From assembly GCA_024637315.1 (NCBI GenBank), contig JAGXFH010000019.1, positions 1 to 64,000 on the forward strand: a DNA stretch of 64,000 bases. The letters run 5' to 3'. The position numbers were made by a program, and so were the translations under genes. The notes beneath the pieces are model-generated. The model saw only the letters and a list, made by a program, of their open reading frames with translations. It searched no databases and was not told the DNA's origin. Each line of letters opens with the position of its first letter. Positions within the stretch are counted from its first letter, which is position 1. This DNA comes from Brevirhabdus sp. GTDB taxonomy: Bacteria > Pseudomonadota > Alphaproteobacteria > Rhodobacterales > Rhodobacteraceae. This document shows, in pieces, positions 27,158 through 35,653 of this stretch.

Positions 27158-27790
27158 TCAGTCCGCCTTCTCGGGGCTTGGCTTGCGGAACGTCGCGTTG
27201 AAGGCGACTGTCACCCGCTCTTCCTCCGCCTCGTTCGGGAAAACCCAGTGCACAAGGTAGGATGGGAAGATGACCAGTTCGCCGGCGGCGGGCCTGAATT
27301 TCTTTTTCGGCTTGAAGGCCTGGGCCTGCAGCAGGCGCCAATGCGGCAAGTCGGATCGCGGGTCGAGAAACTCGATCATGCCCGACGACCCGGTCTCGAC
27401 GGCCGGTTGTGAAACGTAGTAGACGCCCGACCAATGCGCCCCGGGATGGGTATGCGGGGCGTTGAAGCCGCCGGGCGGATTGGCGTTCATCCAGGCAAAG
27501 AGCTTGAGCCGGAGCGAGGCGGGGTCCACCTTTGTCGTGATCTTGCGCGTGACGCGCAGCACTGCCTCCTCAGCGGCATTGCGAAGCTCGACGATGCAGG
27601 GGGTATCGCTGTCAAAGAGGTTGCCCTCTGAATGCCAGCCGCCGCGATTCGACTTCGACACGCCGGCATTTGCGCCGCGCAGCCGTTCGCCCTCGGCCAG
27701 AAGTCGAGCATTGAGGGCGGCATGATCCGACAGCCGGAACCGCATGACCGGGGTTGAAAAGAGTTTCTCGTATCGGGCTTCTTCAATCAT
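27158..27790 (-). CDS. 2OG-Fe(II) oxygenase superfamily protein
   Basis: A 210-residue putative 2-oxoglutarate- and iron-dependent oxygenase of the small YPO/phage-like type (TIGR02466-like). The double-stranded beta-helix iron site is suggested by NAPHTHPGAHWSGVYYV (first His), the EFLDPR acid, and LVHWVFPNE (second His) followed by an Arg (EEERVTVAFN) that would bind 2-oxoglutarate. The substrate is unknown; relatives hydroxylate proteins or small molecules. It stands alone on the minus strand between a TPR gene and an EF-hand gene, with 231 bp of gene-free sequence after its stop codon. Confidence 0.82.
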   Translation of the reverse strand: MIEEARYEKLFSTPVMRFRLSDHAALNARLLAEGERLRGANAGVSKSNRGGWHSEGNLFDSDTPCIVELRNAAEEAVLRVTRKITTKVDPASLRLKLFAWMNANPPGGFNAPHTHPGAHWSGVYYVSQPAVETGSSGMIEFLDPRSDLPHWRLLQAQAFKPKKKFRPAAGELVIFPSYLVHWVFPNEAEEERVTVAFNATFRKPSPEKAD

Positions 27791-27909
27791 CGTGAGTTCC
27801 GGCTGATAGAATTACGCCTTGGCATCGACCCGCCGAATACCGTTGCGGTCCGATGCCAAGCCTTTGTCAATGCGCTGTCAGACGCGCGCCTGCAAGGTGC
27901 GGGATCCCG

Positions 27910-28293
27910 TTAGTCATCGTCGTCTTCGTCGTCGCTCTCATCGCGGTCGTCATCCTTGTCATCGCTCTCGTCCGAGTCGTCTTCGTCATCGTCTTCGTCC
28001 GAGTCGTCTTCGTCATCGTCTTCGTCTTCGTCATCTTCGTCATCGTCGTCATCATCCTCGTCGTCTGCCGCGCTTCGGACCTCTTGTCGCGAGATTACCC
28101 CGTCACCATCGGTATCCTGGCTGAACAACAGCGTCGACGCCCCGTCCGCGCCGAACGCAGCCTCGAGTTCGCTTTGGGTCAGCACGCCGTCATTGTCGAG
28201 GTCGATTTCGCCGAAAGTCCGCTGCTGCGCCGCCGCCGGCAGGGTGAACGCGGCGCAGAGGGAGGTTGTAACGAGTAGCCTAGGAATGGACAT
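27910..28293 (-). CDS. Secreted EF-hand protein with a polyacidic tail
   Basis: A 127-residue protein with a Sec signal peptide (about 1-22, cleavage after PAAA). Two complete EF-hand loops follow, DLDNDGVLTQSE (31-42) and DTDGDGVISRQE (60-71), each with Asp/Asn at loop positions 1, 3 and 5, Gly at 6 and Glu at 12, so both should bind Ca2+. Residues 77-127 are almost wholly Asp/Glu with a few Ser and one Lys and one Arg. The tail would give a very large negative charge in the periplasm or outside the cell and could bind Ca2+ in bulk or a basic partner. AGGAGA precedes the ATG. Function is otherwise unknown. Confidence 0.85.
   Translation of the reverse strand: MSIPRLLVTTSLCAAFTLPAAAQQRTFGEIDLDNDGVLTQSELEAAFGADGASTLLFSQDTDGDGVISRQEVRSAADDEDDDDDDEDDEDEDDDEDDSDEDDDEDDSDESDDKDDDRDESDDEDDDD
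27913..28065 (-). repeat. GAY/GAR trinucleotide tract encoding the Asp/Glu tail
   Basis: About 150 bp built from GAC, GAT and GAA/GAG codons (read on the plus strand as GTC, ATC and TTC units). The tract has the look of an expandable trinucleotide repeat, although mixed codons limit perfect slippage. The opposite strand also reads as an open frame of Ser or Val codons, an artefact of the repeat. Confidence 0.7.
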
Positions 28294-28558
28294 GGGGGTC
28301 TCCTGCAGGTTGATATGGGTTCGCCTCGGAAGCTTCCTTCAGACTGATGAAACACGCCATAAACGCAAGACATACTGCCATAAACCCGAGGAGTATGGGC
28401 CAGATCCGACCTGCGATTCGGGCGTCGCCGTGCGACAACCCGACGGTCGAACGGCCTGAAGCGGGCCAGTCGACGGCCGTCCGGCCAACCGCCAGCGCAT
28501 CCCACAAAAACCGCTTGCACCGCAGCGGAATCGCAGTATGGTCCCGGCCTTCTTGCAA
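28280..28558 (-). CDS. Possible small single-pass membrane protein
   Basis: A 92-codon frame with a TTG start contains a convincing hydrophobic helix (IWPILLGFMAVCLAFMACF, about residues 52-70) after a basic segment, and a short polar tail ending in PHVHS. It overlaps the start of the EF-hand gene by 14 bp. The part before residue 40 is Arg/Ser-rich and lacks a clear start or ribosome site, so a shorter protein is possible. It may be noise in high-GC DNA. Confidence 0.3.
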   Translation of the reverse strand: MQEGRDHTAIPLRCKRFLWDALAVGRTAVDWPASGRSTVGLSHGDARIAGRIWPILLGFMAVCLAFMACFISLKEASEANPYQPAGDPHVHS

Positions 28559-28662
28559 GATGGGTTGGACACCGGCCGTTTAAGCGCGTAAGAGGCCGTG
28601 AAAACCGCGAACAAGACCAGAATTCTCACGGGGCCATGCCCCACTGATACCGAGGTTGTGAC
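28294..28662. other. Gene-poor region between the EF-hand gene and rpmF
   Basis: About 370 bp between divergent genes. Apart from the doubtful small minus-strand frame described at 28280-28558, I see no gene. The last 100 bp, with CACGGGGCCATGCCCC near the rpmF start, should hold the promoter of the rpmF-plsX-fabH unit. The YceD/DUF177 gene that often precedes rpmF is not here. Confidence 0.45.
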
Positions 28663-28872
28663 ATGGCTGTCCCACAGAATAGAGTTACCCGCTCCAAGCG
28701 GAACATGCGCCGCGCCCATGATGCGCTGGTTGCAGGCAATCCCGCCGAATGCCCGAATTGCGGCGAACTGAAGCGCCCGCACCACGTTTGTGGCGCCTGC
28801 GGTCATTACGACAGCCGCGAGGTTGTGGCGCAAGCGAACGAGATCGACCTCGACGACGAGGACGCGGCGTAA
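28663..28872 (+). CDS. rpmF: 50S ribosomal protein L32
   Basis: A 69-residue L32 protein. It opens with the conserved [21 protein letters not shown] segment and carries a zinc ribbon formed by Cys30, Cys33, Cys43 and Cys46 (CPNC and CGAC). The acidic C-terminal tail ([11 protein letters not shown]) is usual. It opens the classical rpmF-plsX-fabH cluster, 25 bp before plsX, linking ribosome and membrane-lipid synthesis. Confidence 0.97.
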   Translation: MAVPQNRVTRSKRNMRRAHDALVAGNPAECPNCGELKRPHHVCGACGHYDSREVVAQANEIDLDDEDAA

Positions 28873-28897
28873 GCCTGCGTCTCTCGGCACCCCTGGC

Positions 28898-30007
28898 ATG
28901 ACCGCATCAGACGATCACCGCGCCAAGGGGGCCCCTCGTACCGTCATTTCGGTCGACGCAATGGGCGGCGACCGGGGGCCAGCGGCCGTCGTCGCCGGCA
29001 TTCTCGCTTCTGCGGACAAGAACCCCGACGTCCGGTTCATCGTGCATGGGCCCGAGAACGAGTTGAACCGTCTGATTTCAGGCAGCCGCGGTCTGGCCGC
29101 GCGTTGCGAGATCCGCCATGCCGACGGCGTGGTCGCGATGGCCGACAAACCGAGCCAGGTCATGCGCAACGGCCAGGACACCTCGATGTGGTCGGCCATC
29201 GATTGCGTGAAGAACGGCGAGGCCACAGGGGTCGTCTCTTGCGGCAATACAGGCGCGCTGATGCTGTTGTCGATGATGCGCCTTCGCAGGCTGCCCGGCG
29301 TCAACCGCCCCGCCATTGCCTGCCTCTGGCCGTCGCTCAATCCCGGCGGATACAACGTGATGCTCGACGCCGGCGCCGATATCAAGGCGGATGAAAACGA
29401 CCTGCTGCAATATGCGCTGATGGGGGCGTCCTATGCCCGCAACGGCCTGGGAATCGCCAAGCCCCGGATCGGTCTGCTGAATGTCGGGACTGAGGAACAC
29501 AAGGGCCGTGCCGAGCTGAAGTTGGCGCATGAGCTGATCAGCAACAACATAACGACCGGGGCGTTCGAGTTCGTCGGTTTCGTCGAAGGTGGCGACATCC
29601 CCTCGAACCGCGTCGACGTGATCGTGACGGACGGATTTACCGGTAACGTCGCGCTGAAAACCGGCGAAGGGACGGCGCGGCTGGTGAGCGACGAACTGAA
29701 GGTCGCGTTCAAGGCGACGCCGCTGTCACGGATCGCCGCACTCATGGCCTATCCGGCGCTGATGCGTTTGAACAAGCGCATCGACCCGCGCCGGGTCAAC
29801 GGCGGCATCTTCCTGGGCCTCAACGGCACGGTGATCAAATCGCACGGCTCGGCCGATGCGACGGGCGTCTCGGCGGCGATCAAGCTGGCCTTCACGCTGG
29901 CACAGTCCGGTTTCACCGAACGGCTTGCGGCACGGGTTGCATCTGCCCAACCGTCAAGCCAAGATGAATCGGGGACAACAAACGACAACGACAGCGGTGC
30001 GGTATGA
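28898..30007 (+). CDS. plsX: Phosphate acyltransferase PlsX
   Basis: A 369-residue enzyme that converts acyl-ACP to acyl-phosphate, the acyl donor for PlsY in phospholipid synthesis. Family features: VISVDAMGGDRGP at the N-terminus, SCGNTGALMLL, VGTEEHKGRAEL, and IVTDGFTGNVALKTGEGTARL. It acts at the inner face of the membrane. ATG 28898 is chosen because the core begins about 15 residues later; upstream codons of the open frame overlap rpmF. The last 4 bp overlap the fabH start. Confidence 0.96.
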   Translation: MTASDDHRAKGAPRTVISVDAMGGDRGPAAVVAGILASADKNPDVRFIVHGPENELNRLISGSRGLAARCEIRHADGVVAMADKPSQVMRNGQDTSMWSAIDCVKNGEATGVVSCGNTGALMLLSMMRLRRLPGVNRPAIACLWPSLNPGGYNVMLDAGADIKADENDLLQYALMGASYARNGLGIAKPRIGLLNVGTEEHKGRAELKLAHELISNNITTGAFEFVGFVEGGDIPSNRVDVIVTDGFTGNVALKTGEGTARLVSDELKVAFKATPLSRIAALMAYPALMRLNKRIDPRRVNGGIFLGLNGTVIKSHGSADATGVSAAIKLAFTLAQSGFTERLAARVASAQPSSQDESGTTNDNDSGAV

Positions 30008-30978
30008 CGGTTCGGGCAGTGGTTTGCGGGGTTGGGCACTACCTGCCCGAAAGAGTGGTGCCGAACGCGGAATTCGAAGCTTCTCTTGAAACATCGGACG
30101 AATGGATCCGCACCCGGACCGGGATCGAGCGCCGCCATTTCGCCGCCGACGACCAGACCACGTCCGACCTTGCCTTGCGCGCCGCCAAGGCAGCGCTCGC
30201 CGATGCGGGTCTGACCGCCGACGACCTCGATGCGATCATCCTTGCGACCTCGACCGCCGATCTGACCTTTCCCTCTGCGGCCACGATGGTACAGGCCGCA
30301 CTAGGCATGAAGAGCGGCTTTGCCTTCGACCTGCAGGCAGTCTGCGCCGGCTTCGTCTATGCAATGGCCAATGCCAATGCGATGATCATCTCTGGTCAGG
30401 CACAAAGGGTGTTGGTGATCGGCGCTGAGACCTTCAGCCGGATCCTTGATTTCACCGACCGCACCACATGCGTGCTCTTTGGCGACGGTGCCGGTGCGGT
30501 GATCCTCGAAGCGGCGACAGGCAAGGGCACGTCGGAGGATCGCGGCATCCTTGCCACAGACCTCCATTCCGACGGTACGCATCGCAACCTGCTATATGTC
30601 GATGGCGGCGTCTCCACCACCGGCACATCTGGGGTGCTGAAGATGCAGGGGCCAGAACTTTTCAAACATGCCGTCATAAAACTGGCCGAAACCGCGCTGG
30701 CGAGCCTTGAAAAGGCCGGGCTGTCGCCTGATCAACTGGATTGGATCGTGCCGCATCAGGCCAACATCCGGATCATCTCCGGAACAGCAAAAAAGCTCGG
30801 CCTGTCGATGGATCACGTGGTTCTGACGCTGCAGGATCATGGCAATACCTCTGCCGCATCGATTCCCCTCGCGCTCTCTACCGCCAAGGCCGAAGGCAAG
30901 TTCAAGCCCGGCCAAGTGCTGCTGATGGAGGCGATCGGCGGCGGATTGGCCTGGGGTTCCGTGGTTTTGCGCTGGTAA
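30004..30978 (+). CDS. fabH: 3-oxoacyl-ACP synthase III
   Basis: A 324-residue thiolase-fold enzyme that starts fatty-acid chains by condensing acetyl-CoA with malonyl-ACP. The catalytic Cys114 lies in DLQAVCAGF, the His in IVPHQANIR and the Asn in DHGNTSAAS, the full FabH triad. Length is standard. The ATG overlaps the plsX stop by 4 bp. It sits in the usual plsX-fabH-ihfA order of Rhodobacterales. Confidence 0.97.
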   Translation: MTVRAVVCGVGHYLPERVVPNAEFEASLETSDEWIRTRTGIERRHFAADDQTTSDLALRAAKAALADAGLTADDLDAIILATSTADLTFPSAATMVQAALGMKSGFAFDLQAVCAGFVYAMANANAMIISGQAQRVLVIGAETFSRILDFTDRTTCVLFGDGAGAVILEAATGKGTSEDRGILATDLHSDGTHRNLLYVDGGVSTTGTSGVLKMQGPELFKHAVIKLAETALASLEKAGLSPDQLDWIVPHQANIRIISGTAKKLGLSMDHVVLTLQDHGNTSAASIPLALSTAKAEGKFKPGQVLLMEAIGGGLAWGSVVLRW

Positions 30979-31022
30979 CGGCTTCAATCTGCCTGTCAGC
31001 ACCGTATTCCAAGCTCTTGATA

Positions 31023-31051
31023 TTGACTCGGAAATTCCCCTCGCCCTATGG
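31023..31051 (+). promoter_or_regulatory. ihfA: Candidate sigma-70 promoter of ihfA
   Basis: TTGACT (31023-31028), a 17-bp spacer and CTATGG (31046-31051) lie 28 bp before the ihfA ATG. The -10 box is imperfect. It would let ihfA and the MerR gene be transcribed separately from fabH. CAGGGGG serves as the ribosome site. Confidence 0.45.
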
Positions 31052-31078
31052 TTTTTCAACCAAACGCAGGGGGACGGC

Positions 31079-31381
31079 ATGAGCGAGAAGACATTGACAC
31101 GGATGGACCTGTCGGAATCGGTGTTCCGCGAGGTCGGCCTAAGCCGCAACGAATCCGCGCAGCTCGTGGAGAGTGTGCTGACTCATATCTCGGATGCGCT
31201 GGCCGCCGGCGAGTCGGTCAAGATCTCATCCTTTGGCACATTCAGCGTGCGCGACAAGGCCGCCCGCGTCGGGCGCAACCCGAAGACCGGCGAAGAGGTT
31301 CCGATCCTGCCGCGCCGGGTGCTGACCTTCCGGCCCTCCCACCTGATGAAAGACCGCGTGGCCGTCGGCAACAAGCGCTAG
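31079..31381 (+). CDS. ihfA: Integration host factor subunit alpha
   Basis: A 100-residue DNABII protein that, with IhfB, bends DNA sharply at specific sites. The HU/IHF fold is complete: helical N-terminus ([20 protein letters not shown]), the beta arm [29 protein letters not shown] with the intercalating Pro in RNPKTG, and the C-terminal helix. The extended alpha-subunit pattern (LLP-like [16 protein letters not shown]) fits IhfA better than HU. The next gene begins 12 bp after the stop codon. Confidence 0.95.
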   Translation: MSEKTLTRMDLSESVFREVGLSRNESAQLVESVLTHISDALAAGESVKISSFGTFSVRDKAARVGRNPKTGEEVPILPRRVLTFRPSHLMKDRVAVGNKR

Positions 31382-31393
31382 GAAGTCTTCAGT

Positions 31394-32320
31394 ATGGACA
31401 AGTCACCGGATGCCTTCCGCACCATCAGCGAGGTGGCCGATTGGCTTGACACCCCGACCCATGTGCTGCGCTTCTGGGAAAGCCGGTTCACCCAGGTGAA
31501 ACCGGTGAAACGCGCCGGTGGCCGTCGTTATTACCGACCCAGCGACATGGAGCTTCTCGGCGGCATCAAGCAGCTTTTGCACAATGACGGGATGACCATC
31601 CGGGGGGTTCAAAAACTGCTGCGCGAGGAAGGCGTCAAGCATGTCGCCGCGATGTCACCGCCGCTCGACAGCGACATGGTGGCAGAGGACCATGATCACA
31701 CCGTAGATGGCGCCGCCCTGCCCGACACCAACGCGACGACGCCCGCGCCGATGATCACCGACGCGCCGCAAGAGGCGGACGACAACGTGGTGCCACTGTC
31801 GCGCACCCTTGCCGAGACCGAAGACCCCGACCACGAATTCCTTCCAAGCGCTGCGAATGGCGCCGCCGAACGGCAGGGCGAGCCCGAAGAGCAACAACCC
31901 GAACCCGCCGCCGAGTCGGATGACGCCCGCCCCGACCTGCCAAGCCGGACCGAGCCGGAACCGGAGGTGGCAGCAAAGCCGGAACCCGAAGCCGAACCGG
32001 AGATCGAGGAGGCAGACGAACCGGAAGCCGAATCCGGACCGACCGAAGCAAGCGCTAAACCGGACCCCGATCCTGAACCTGCCGTCGCAATCGCCGAGCC
32101 GGAGCCAGACGCCGCCACCCCACGCCCGGCCATTGTCGATGTCCCGCCCGACCCGGAAGACGATGACATATTGCTGCCCGCCATCACCGATGTGGCGGAT
32201 CAACTACGCCGGAGCGCCTGGGGACTCGGCCGTCGCAGCCCTGCCCCGGCGGATCTTCAGCGGGTCTACGACCGGCTCGTCATGCTGCGCGACAAGATGG
32301 CCGCAGACAAGCGGCCCTAG
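31394..32320 (+). CDS. MerR-family regulator with a long Pro/Glu-rich tail
   Basis: A 308-residue protein. Residues 8-80 form a MerR-type winged helix ([25 protein letters not shown], then [12 protein letters not shown]). Residues about 95-265 are a low-complexity acidic stretch of Pro, Glu, Ala and Asp, probably disordered. The last 45 residues ([23 protein letters not shown] followed by a helix) look folded and could be a ligand or partner site. It follows ihfA by 12 bp, the standard order in this family of bacteria. Its targets are unknown. No metal-binding cysteines are visible, unlike classical MerR. Confidence 0.9.
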   Translation: MDKSPDAFRTISEVADWLDTPTHVLRFWESRFTQVKPVKRAGGRRYYRPSDMELLGGIKQLLHNDGMTIRGVQKLLREEGVKHVAAMSPPLDSDMVAEDHDHTVDGAALPDTNATTPAPMITDAPQEADDNVVPLSRTLAETEDPDHEFLPSAANGAAERQGEPEEQQPEPAAESDDARPDLPSRTEPEPEVAAKPEPEAEPEIEEADEPEAESGPTEASAKPDPDPEPAVAIAEPEPDAATPRPAIVDVPPDPEDDDILLPAITDVADQLRRSAWGLGRRSPAPADLQRVYDRLVMLRDKMAADKRP

Positions 32321-32394
32321 GCGCTGACCCGCCACCATTTCCTCTCAGTTCCGCCTTGCCCCCGCGCGCAAAAACAGTATGTAGGAGCCGAAGT

Positions 32395-32471
32395 CGGGCT
32401 ATGGCGCAGCCTGGTAGCGCGTCCGTCTGGGGGACGGAAGGTCGCAGGTTCGAGTCCTGCTAGCCCGACCA
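32395..32471 (+). tRNA. tRNA-Pro (anticodon GGG)
   Basis: A 77-nt cloverleaf with acceptor stem CGGGCTA / TAGCCCG, anticodon stem TCCGT / ACGGA around the loop CTGGGGG (anticodon GGG, reading CCC and CCU), and T-arm GCAGG-TTCGAGT-CCTGC. Discriminator A and CCA are encoded (32468-32471). A rho-independent terminator follows 8 bp later. Confidence 0.97.
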
Positions 32472-32479
32472 AGAACCAA

Positions 32480-32514
32480 AACGCCCCCGCCTTAGCCGGC
32501 GGCGGGCGTTTTTG
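32480..32514 (+). terminator. Rho-independent terminator after tRNA-Pro
   Basis: A GC-rich stem AACGCCC / GGGCGTT, extended inside by CCGCC / GGCGG, is followed by TTTTTG. It lies 8 bp past the tRNA and just before the dcd ribosome site, so it ends the tRNA transcript. Confidence 0.85.
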
Positions 32515-32528
32515 TTAGGGAATTGGCG

Positions 32529-33611
32529 ATGACTGCGACCGGAGTCCTGCCTGACAGCGCCATTCGCGCGATGATCGCCTCAGGCGGGATCGCCGCCGAT
32601 GCGCAGATTGCGCCCGAGCAGATCCAGCCCGCCTCGCTTGACCTGCGCCTTGGCGCCACCGCCTACAGGGTCCGGGCCTCTTTTCTTGCCGGCAAGGGCT
32701 GCACGGTCGCCGACCGCCTTGCCGAATTCACCATGCACCAGATCGATCTGACCAACGGCGCGGTTCTGGAAAAGGGCTGCGTCTATGTCGTGCCGCTGAT
32801 GGAGCGGCTCGAGCTGCCGCAGGGCACAAGCGCCGCGGCCTCGGCCAAATCCTCGATCGGGCGGCTCGACCTGCTGACCCGGATCATCACCGACGACGGC
32901 ACCGAATTCGACCGCGTTGCCGACGGGTTTCAGGGCCAGCTTTATGTCGAGATCTGCCCGCGCTCATTCTCGGTGCTGGTGGCGCCCGGGCAGATGCTGA
33001 ACCAGATCATTTTTCGCGTCGGCAACACCGTGATCCCGGATGACGAGCTTCGCGCGATCCACGCCAGAAACCCCATCGTTTCGGGCCAGGCGATCATCTC
33101 GGACGGGCTGCGGTTCTCGGTCGACCTCAAACCTGAAACCGGCGACCTTGTCGGCTACCGCGCCAAGCCGCATAGCGGCGTCATCGATCTTGCCAGGATC
33201 GCCTATTACGACCCGATGGAATACTGGGAGCCGATCCACACACGCGACGCCCGGATCATCCTCGATCCCGGTGCATTCTACATCCTCGTCAGCCGCGAGG
33301 AAATCAGTATTCCGCCCGACTGCGCCGCCGAGATGGCGCCCTATCTGGCCATGGTCGGAGAGTTCCGGGTGCATTACGCAGGCTTCTTCGATCCCGGCTT
33401 CGGCCATGACATGGCGGGCGGCACCGGATCGCGCGGTGTGCTCGAGGTGCGCTGCCACGAAGCCCCGTTCGTGCTCGAACACGGGCAAACCGTCGGCCGG
33501 CTGGTCTATGAGCGGATGACCGCGATCCCCGACATGCTCTACGGCGCCGATCTGAAATCCAACTACCAAGGCCAGGGGCTGAAGCTGTCGAAGCATTTCA
33601 AAGCGGTATGA
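32529..33611 (+). CDS. dcd: 2'-deoxycytidine 5'-triphosphate deaminase, two-domain form
   Basis: A 360-residue protein, about twice the length of E. coli Dcd. The N-terminal half holds the dUTPase-fold signature ASAKSSIGRLDLLTRI and DRVADGFQGQLYVEI. The second half repeats the fold (FRVHYAGFFDPGFGHDMAGGTGSRGVLEVRCHEAPFVL). This duplicated form is known in alphaproteobacteria. It deaminates dCTP to dUTP to supply dTMP synthesis. ATG 32529 with AGGGA upstream is the start. A TTG two codons upstream keeps the frame but is less likely. The GNAT gene follows after 4 bp. Confidence 0.92.
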   Translation: MTATGVLPDSAIRAMIASGGIAADAQIAPEQIQPASLDLRLGATAYRVRASFLAGKGCTVADRLAEFTMHQIDLTNGAVLEKGCVYVVPLMERLELPQGTSAAASAKSSIGRLDLLTRIITDDGTEFDRVADGFQGQLYVEICPRSFSVLVAPGQMLNQIIFRVGNTVIPDDELRAIHARNPIVSGQAIISDGLRFSVDLKPETGDLVGYRAKPHSGVIDLARIAYYDPMEYWEPIHTRDARIILDPGAFYILVSREEISIPPDCAAEMAPYLAMVGEFRVHYAGFFDPGFGHDMAGGTGSRGVLEVRCHEAPFVLEHGQTVGRLVYERMTAIPDMLYGADLKSNYQGQGLKLSKHFKAV

Positions 33612-33615
33612 AAAC

Positions 33616-34142
33616 GTGAAAGCCACGTTGATGCTCTGTGAGAGCACGCGGCAAGACCTCCCAAAGCTCCTGGCGCTCTACCCGCAGGCTTTGCCCGAAG
33701 AGGACCTGAAACCAGTCGTATCGGCCCTGACAGACGGCCTTCCGGATATTCTGTCAATCGCGGGATTCAATCTGGACGCGTCGGTCGCGCATGTGCTCTT
33801 CACGATATGCGGCACTGATCCGGACGATCGGTCGGGCGCACTCCTTGCGCCCCTTGGCGTGATGCAGTCGCACCGGCAGCAGGGCCATGGCACGGCACTG
33901 GTCCACGAAGGATTGAAGCGGCTTCGGGCCAGGGGCACCGGGCGCGTGTTTGTACTGGGTGATCCGGACCATTACCGGCAGTTCGGTTTCACCGCCGAAT
34001 GGAAGAGCTTGGCCCCTACGGTGTTTCGGAAGACTGTGCGGGCGCCTGGCGGTCCTTGTCGCTCCATGGACAAGCGCCGATGTCCGAGCGGCGGCGGCGG
34101 CTGCCCGAGCCCTGGATGAACCCAGCACTTTGGGAGGCATAG
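33616..34142 (+). pseudogene. GNAT N-acetyltransferase gene with a probable frameshift near its 3' end
   Basis: The first 130 residues give a normal GNAT domain: APLGVMQSHRQQGHGTALVHEGL is the acetyl-CoA-binding segment and VFVLGDPDHYRQFGF is the usual strand-helix after it. After FGFTAEWKSL the frame changes character to Arg/Gly/Cys-rich and stops at 34119. In another frame the expected ending continues: SEDCAGAWRSLSLHGQAPM, then LPEPWMNPALWEA and a TAG at 34140-34142. The frames are joined by restoring one base at about 34003-34015. Either the gene is disrupted or the sequence has a one-base error. The substrate is unknown. Confidence 0.7.
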
Positions 34143-34717
34143 CGAGAAGGTGCGGGACTGCAACTGCCGGCCAACAGCATCGCGATCGGTGACCCGATCC
34201 AGTTGAAGGCCGCTTGATAATCACCCCCGGCGGCAGCCCCACCGCGCCGCCCGTTCCCCTGCCGAGCGCCAGACGCTGATGACCGATTCAGTTCTTTTGT
34301 CGGAACCTGACGTCAGTGAACGGGACGGTCCTGAAATTCCGGTCGTGCAGACACGCAACATTCTTTAAGTGCGCTGACCCGCCGTCCTGCCGGCGCGATC
34401 GCTGCACGATTCCAGACCGGCAGAGACGGCGTGGAAGGCGTTCGACGTCCCTCTCGATCTGCTGGCGCCCGAGGGGTCTTTGCCAAACCCAGCCTGATTG
34501 TCTCGGGCCGACAGAGTTCGTCTGCAGGAAATGCCGGTGCCGTGGCATGCCTTCCGCTCTATCCCTGGACAACCTTCAAGCGGCTCTACTCCGCAGGCCA
34601 GGCCCCAGTCCGGGAACGGCCAGAAGTTCACAAAGCCCCGCCGCTGATCAGGCTCTAACGGCTGGCGCTTGACGCCCGCTGGTCCGTGCGCTTCCGACAC
34701 ATGGTTTCTTTTTCAGT

Positions 34718-34740
34718 AAAATATCCCCGCCGGAGGCCCC
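34718..34740. repeat. Intergenic repeat ATATCCCCGCC-type, copy 1
   Basis: A 23-bp motif with the core ATATCCCCGCC followed by GGAGGCCCC. It matches the sequence at 40304-40326 at 22 of 23 positions, and both copies lie between genes near the 3' end of a minus-strand operon. Similar motifs are common between genes in Rhodobacterales. Confidence 0.6.
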
Positions 34741-34775
34741 GCGTCGGGGCGAAGCCCCGGTGCGAACCACTCAAA

Positions 34776-34793
34776 TGACGCCTTCAGGCGTCA
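34776..34793 (-). terminator. Terminator-like hairpin after the scpAB operon
   Basis: A perfect stem TGACGCC / GGCGTCA with a 4-nt loop is followed on the minus strand by TTTGAG. It lies 6 bp past the stop codon of the last gene of the operon. The T-run is short. Confidence 0.5.
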
Positions 34794-34798
34794 CCGCT

Positions 34799-35002
34799 TC
34801 AAAACCGGCCCATCCGTTTCGCCAGCCGCACGCCCTTGCGGGCCTTGCCTGCCAGATCCTTGGCCTCACCTGCCTTTGCGCGTTCCTCGGGTGTCATCGT
34901 CTTGGGGTCCTGACCGCGCCGGGCGGCATAGTCGATGCCAGCCTTCATGCCGCGCCGCATCACCATCCGGATCACCATGTTGATCAGCCGGTTCATATCC
35001 AT
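34799..35002 (-). CDS. Small conserved-type basic protein after scpB
   Basis: A 67-residue protein rich in Arg, Lys and Met (MDMNRLINMVIRMVMRRGMKAG, then TPEERAKAGEAKDLAGKARKG). The first 25 residues could form an amphipathic or membrane-touching helix; the rest is a charged helix. I do not recognise a named family. It begins 3 bp after scpB and closes the operon, which supports it being a real gene. Codon use matches its neighbours. Confidence 0.7.
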   Translation of the reverse strand: MDMNRLINMVIRMVMRRGMKAGIDYAARRGQDPKTMTPEERAKAGEAKDLAGKARKGVRLAKRMGRF

Positions 35003-35005
35003 CGC

Positions 35006-35653
35006 TCAGCCCTCCTCGGGTGTCTCATCTTCGAACATGTCGCTCTGATCGAGAGCCTCGTCGTCCTCGTCGCCCTCCGCCCCCGGCGCGGGACGGTTTT
35101 CCAACAGACCCGCGGCGCGCAATTCCTTGAGTCCCGGCAGATCGCGGGCGCTTTCCAGACCGAAATGATCGAGGAAATTCTGCGTCACCACATATGTCAC
35201 TGGCCGCCCCGGCGTCATCCGCCGCCGCCCGAAGCGGATCCACTCCAGCTCGATCAGCTGGTCCACCGTGCCGCGGCTGACCGAAACCCCCCGGATCTCC
35301 TCGATTTCGGCACGCGTCACCGGCTGGTGATAGGCGACGATCGCCAGTGTCTCGATCGCGGCGCGCGAGAGCTTGCGGACCTCGGTGGTTTCCTTCTGCA
35401 TCAGGAAGCCCAGATCGGGCGCTGTCCGCATCGCCCAGGCGTCACCGACCTTCACCACCCGCACCCCGCGCCCCTCGTAGCGCTTGCGCAAGGCGGCCAG
35501 TGCATCGGCGGCATCCGCACCATGCGGCATCCGCGCGTTCAGATCGGCCACGGTCACTGGTTCGACGGTGGCGAACAGGATCGCCTCGACCATCCGCTCC
35601 TGCTCGGCCAGCGGCGGGGCCTGAAACAGGCTTGCTTCCTTGTTCTCAGCCAT
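35006..35653 (-). CDS. scpB: Segregation and condensation protein B
   Basis: A 215-residue ScpB, the winged-helix partner that binds ScpA and SMC to form the condensin complex for chromosome segregation. Core features: MVEAILFATVEPVT, VVKVGDAWAMRTAPDLGFLMQ, RAAIETLAIVAYHQPVTRAEIEEIRGV and PVTYVVTQNFLDHFGL. The C-terminus ends in an acidic tail (EGDEDDEALDQSDMFEDETPEEG). It overlaps scpA by 8 bp. Confidence 0.95.
   Translation of the reverse strand: MAENKEASLFQAPPLAEQERMVEAILFATVEPVTVADLNARMPHGADAADALAALRKRYEGRGVRVVKVGDAWAMRTAPDLGFLMQKETTEVRKLSRAAIETLAIVAYHQPVTRAEIEEIRGVSVSRGTVDQLIELEWIRFGRRRMTPGRPVTYVVTQNFLDHFGLESARDLPGLKELRAAGLLENRPAPGAEGDEDDEALDQSDMFEDETPEEG

Larger units (their letters stand above)
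34143..34798. other. 656-bp gene-poor region
   Basis: No frame here has coding-like composition or a good start; the longest frames on both strands overlap each other. It contains the intergenic repeat at 34718-34740, a GC-rich hairpin-prone stretch just after it (GGCCCCG / CGGGGC and GGGGC / GCCCC), and the terminator-like hairpin at 34776-34793. It may be decayed coding DNA. Confidence 0.5.
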
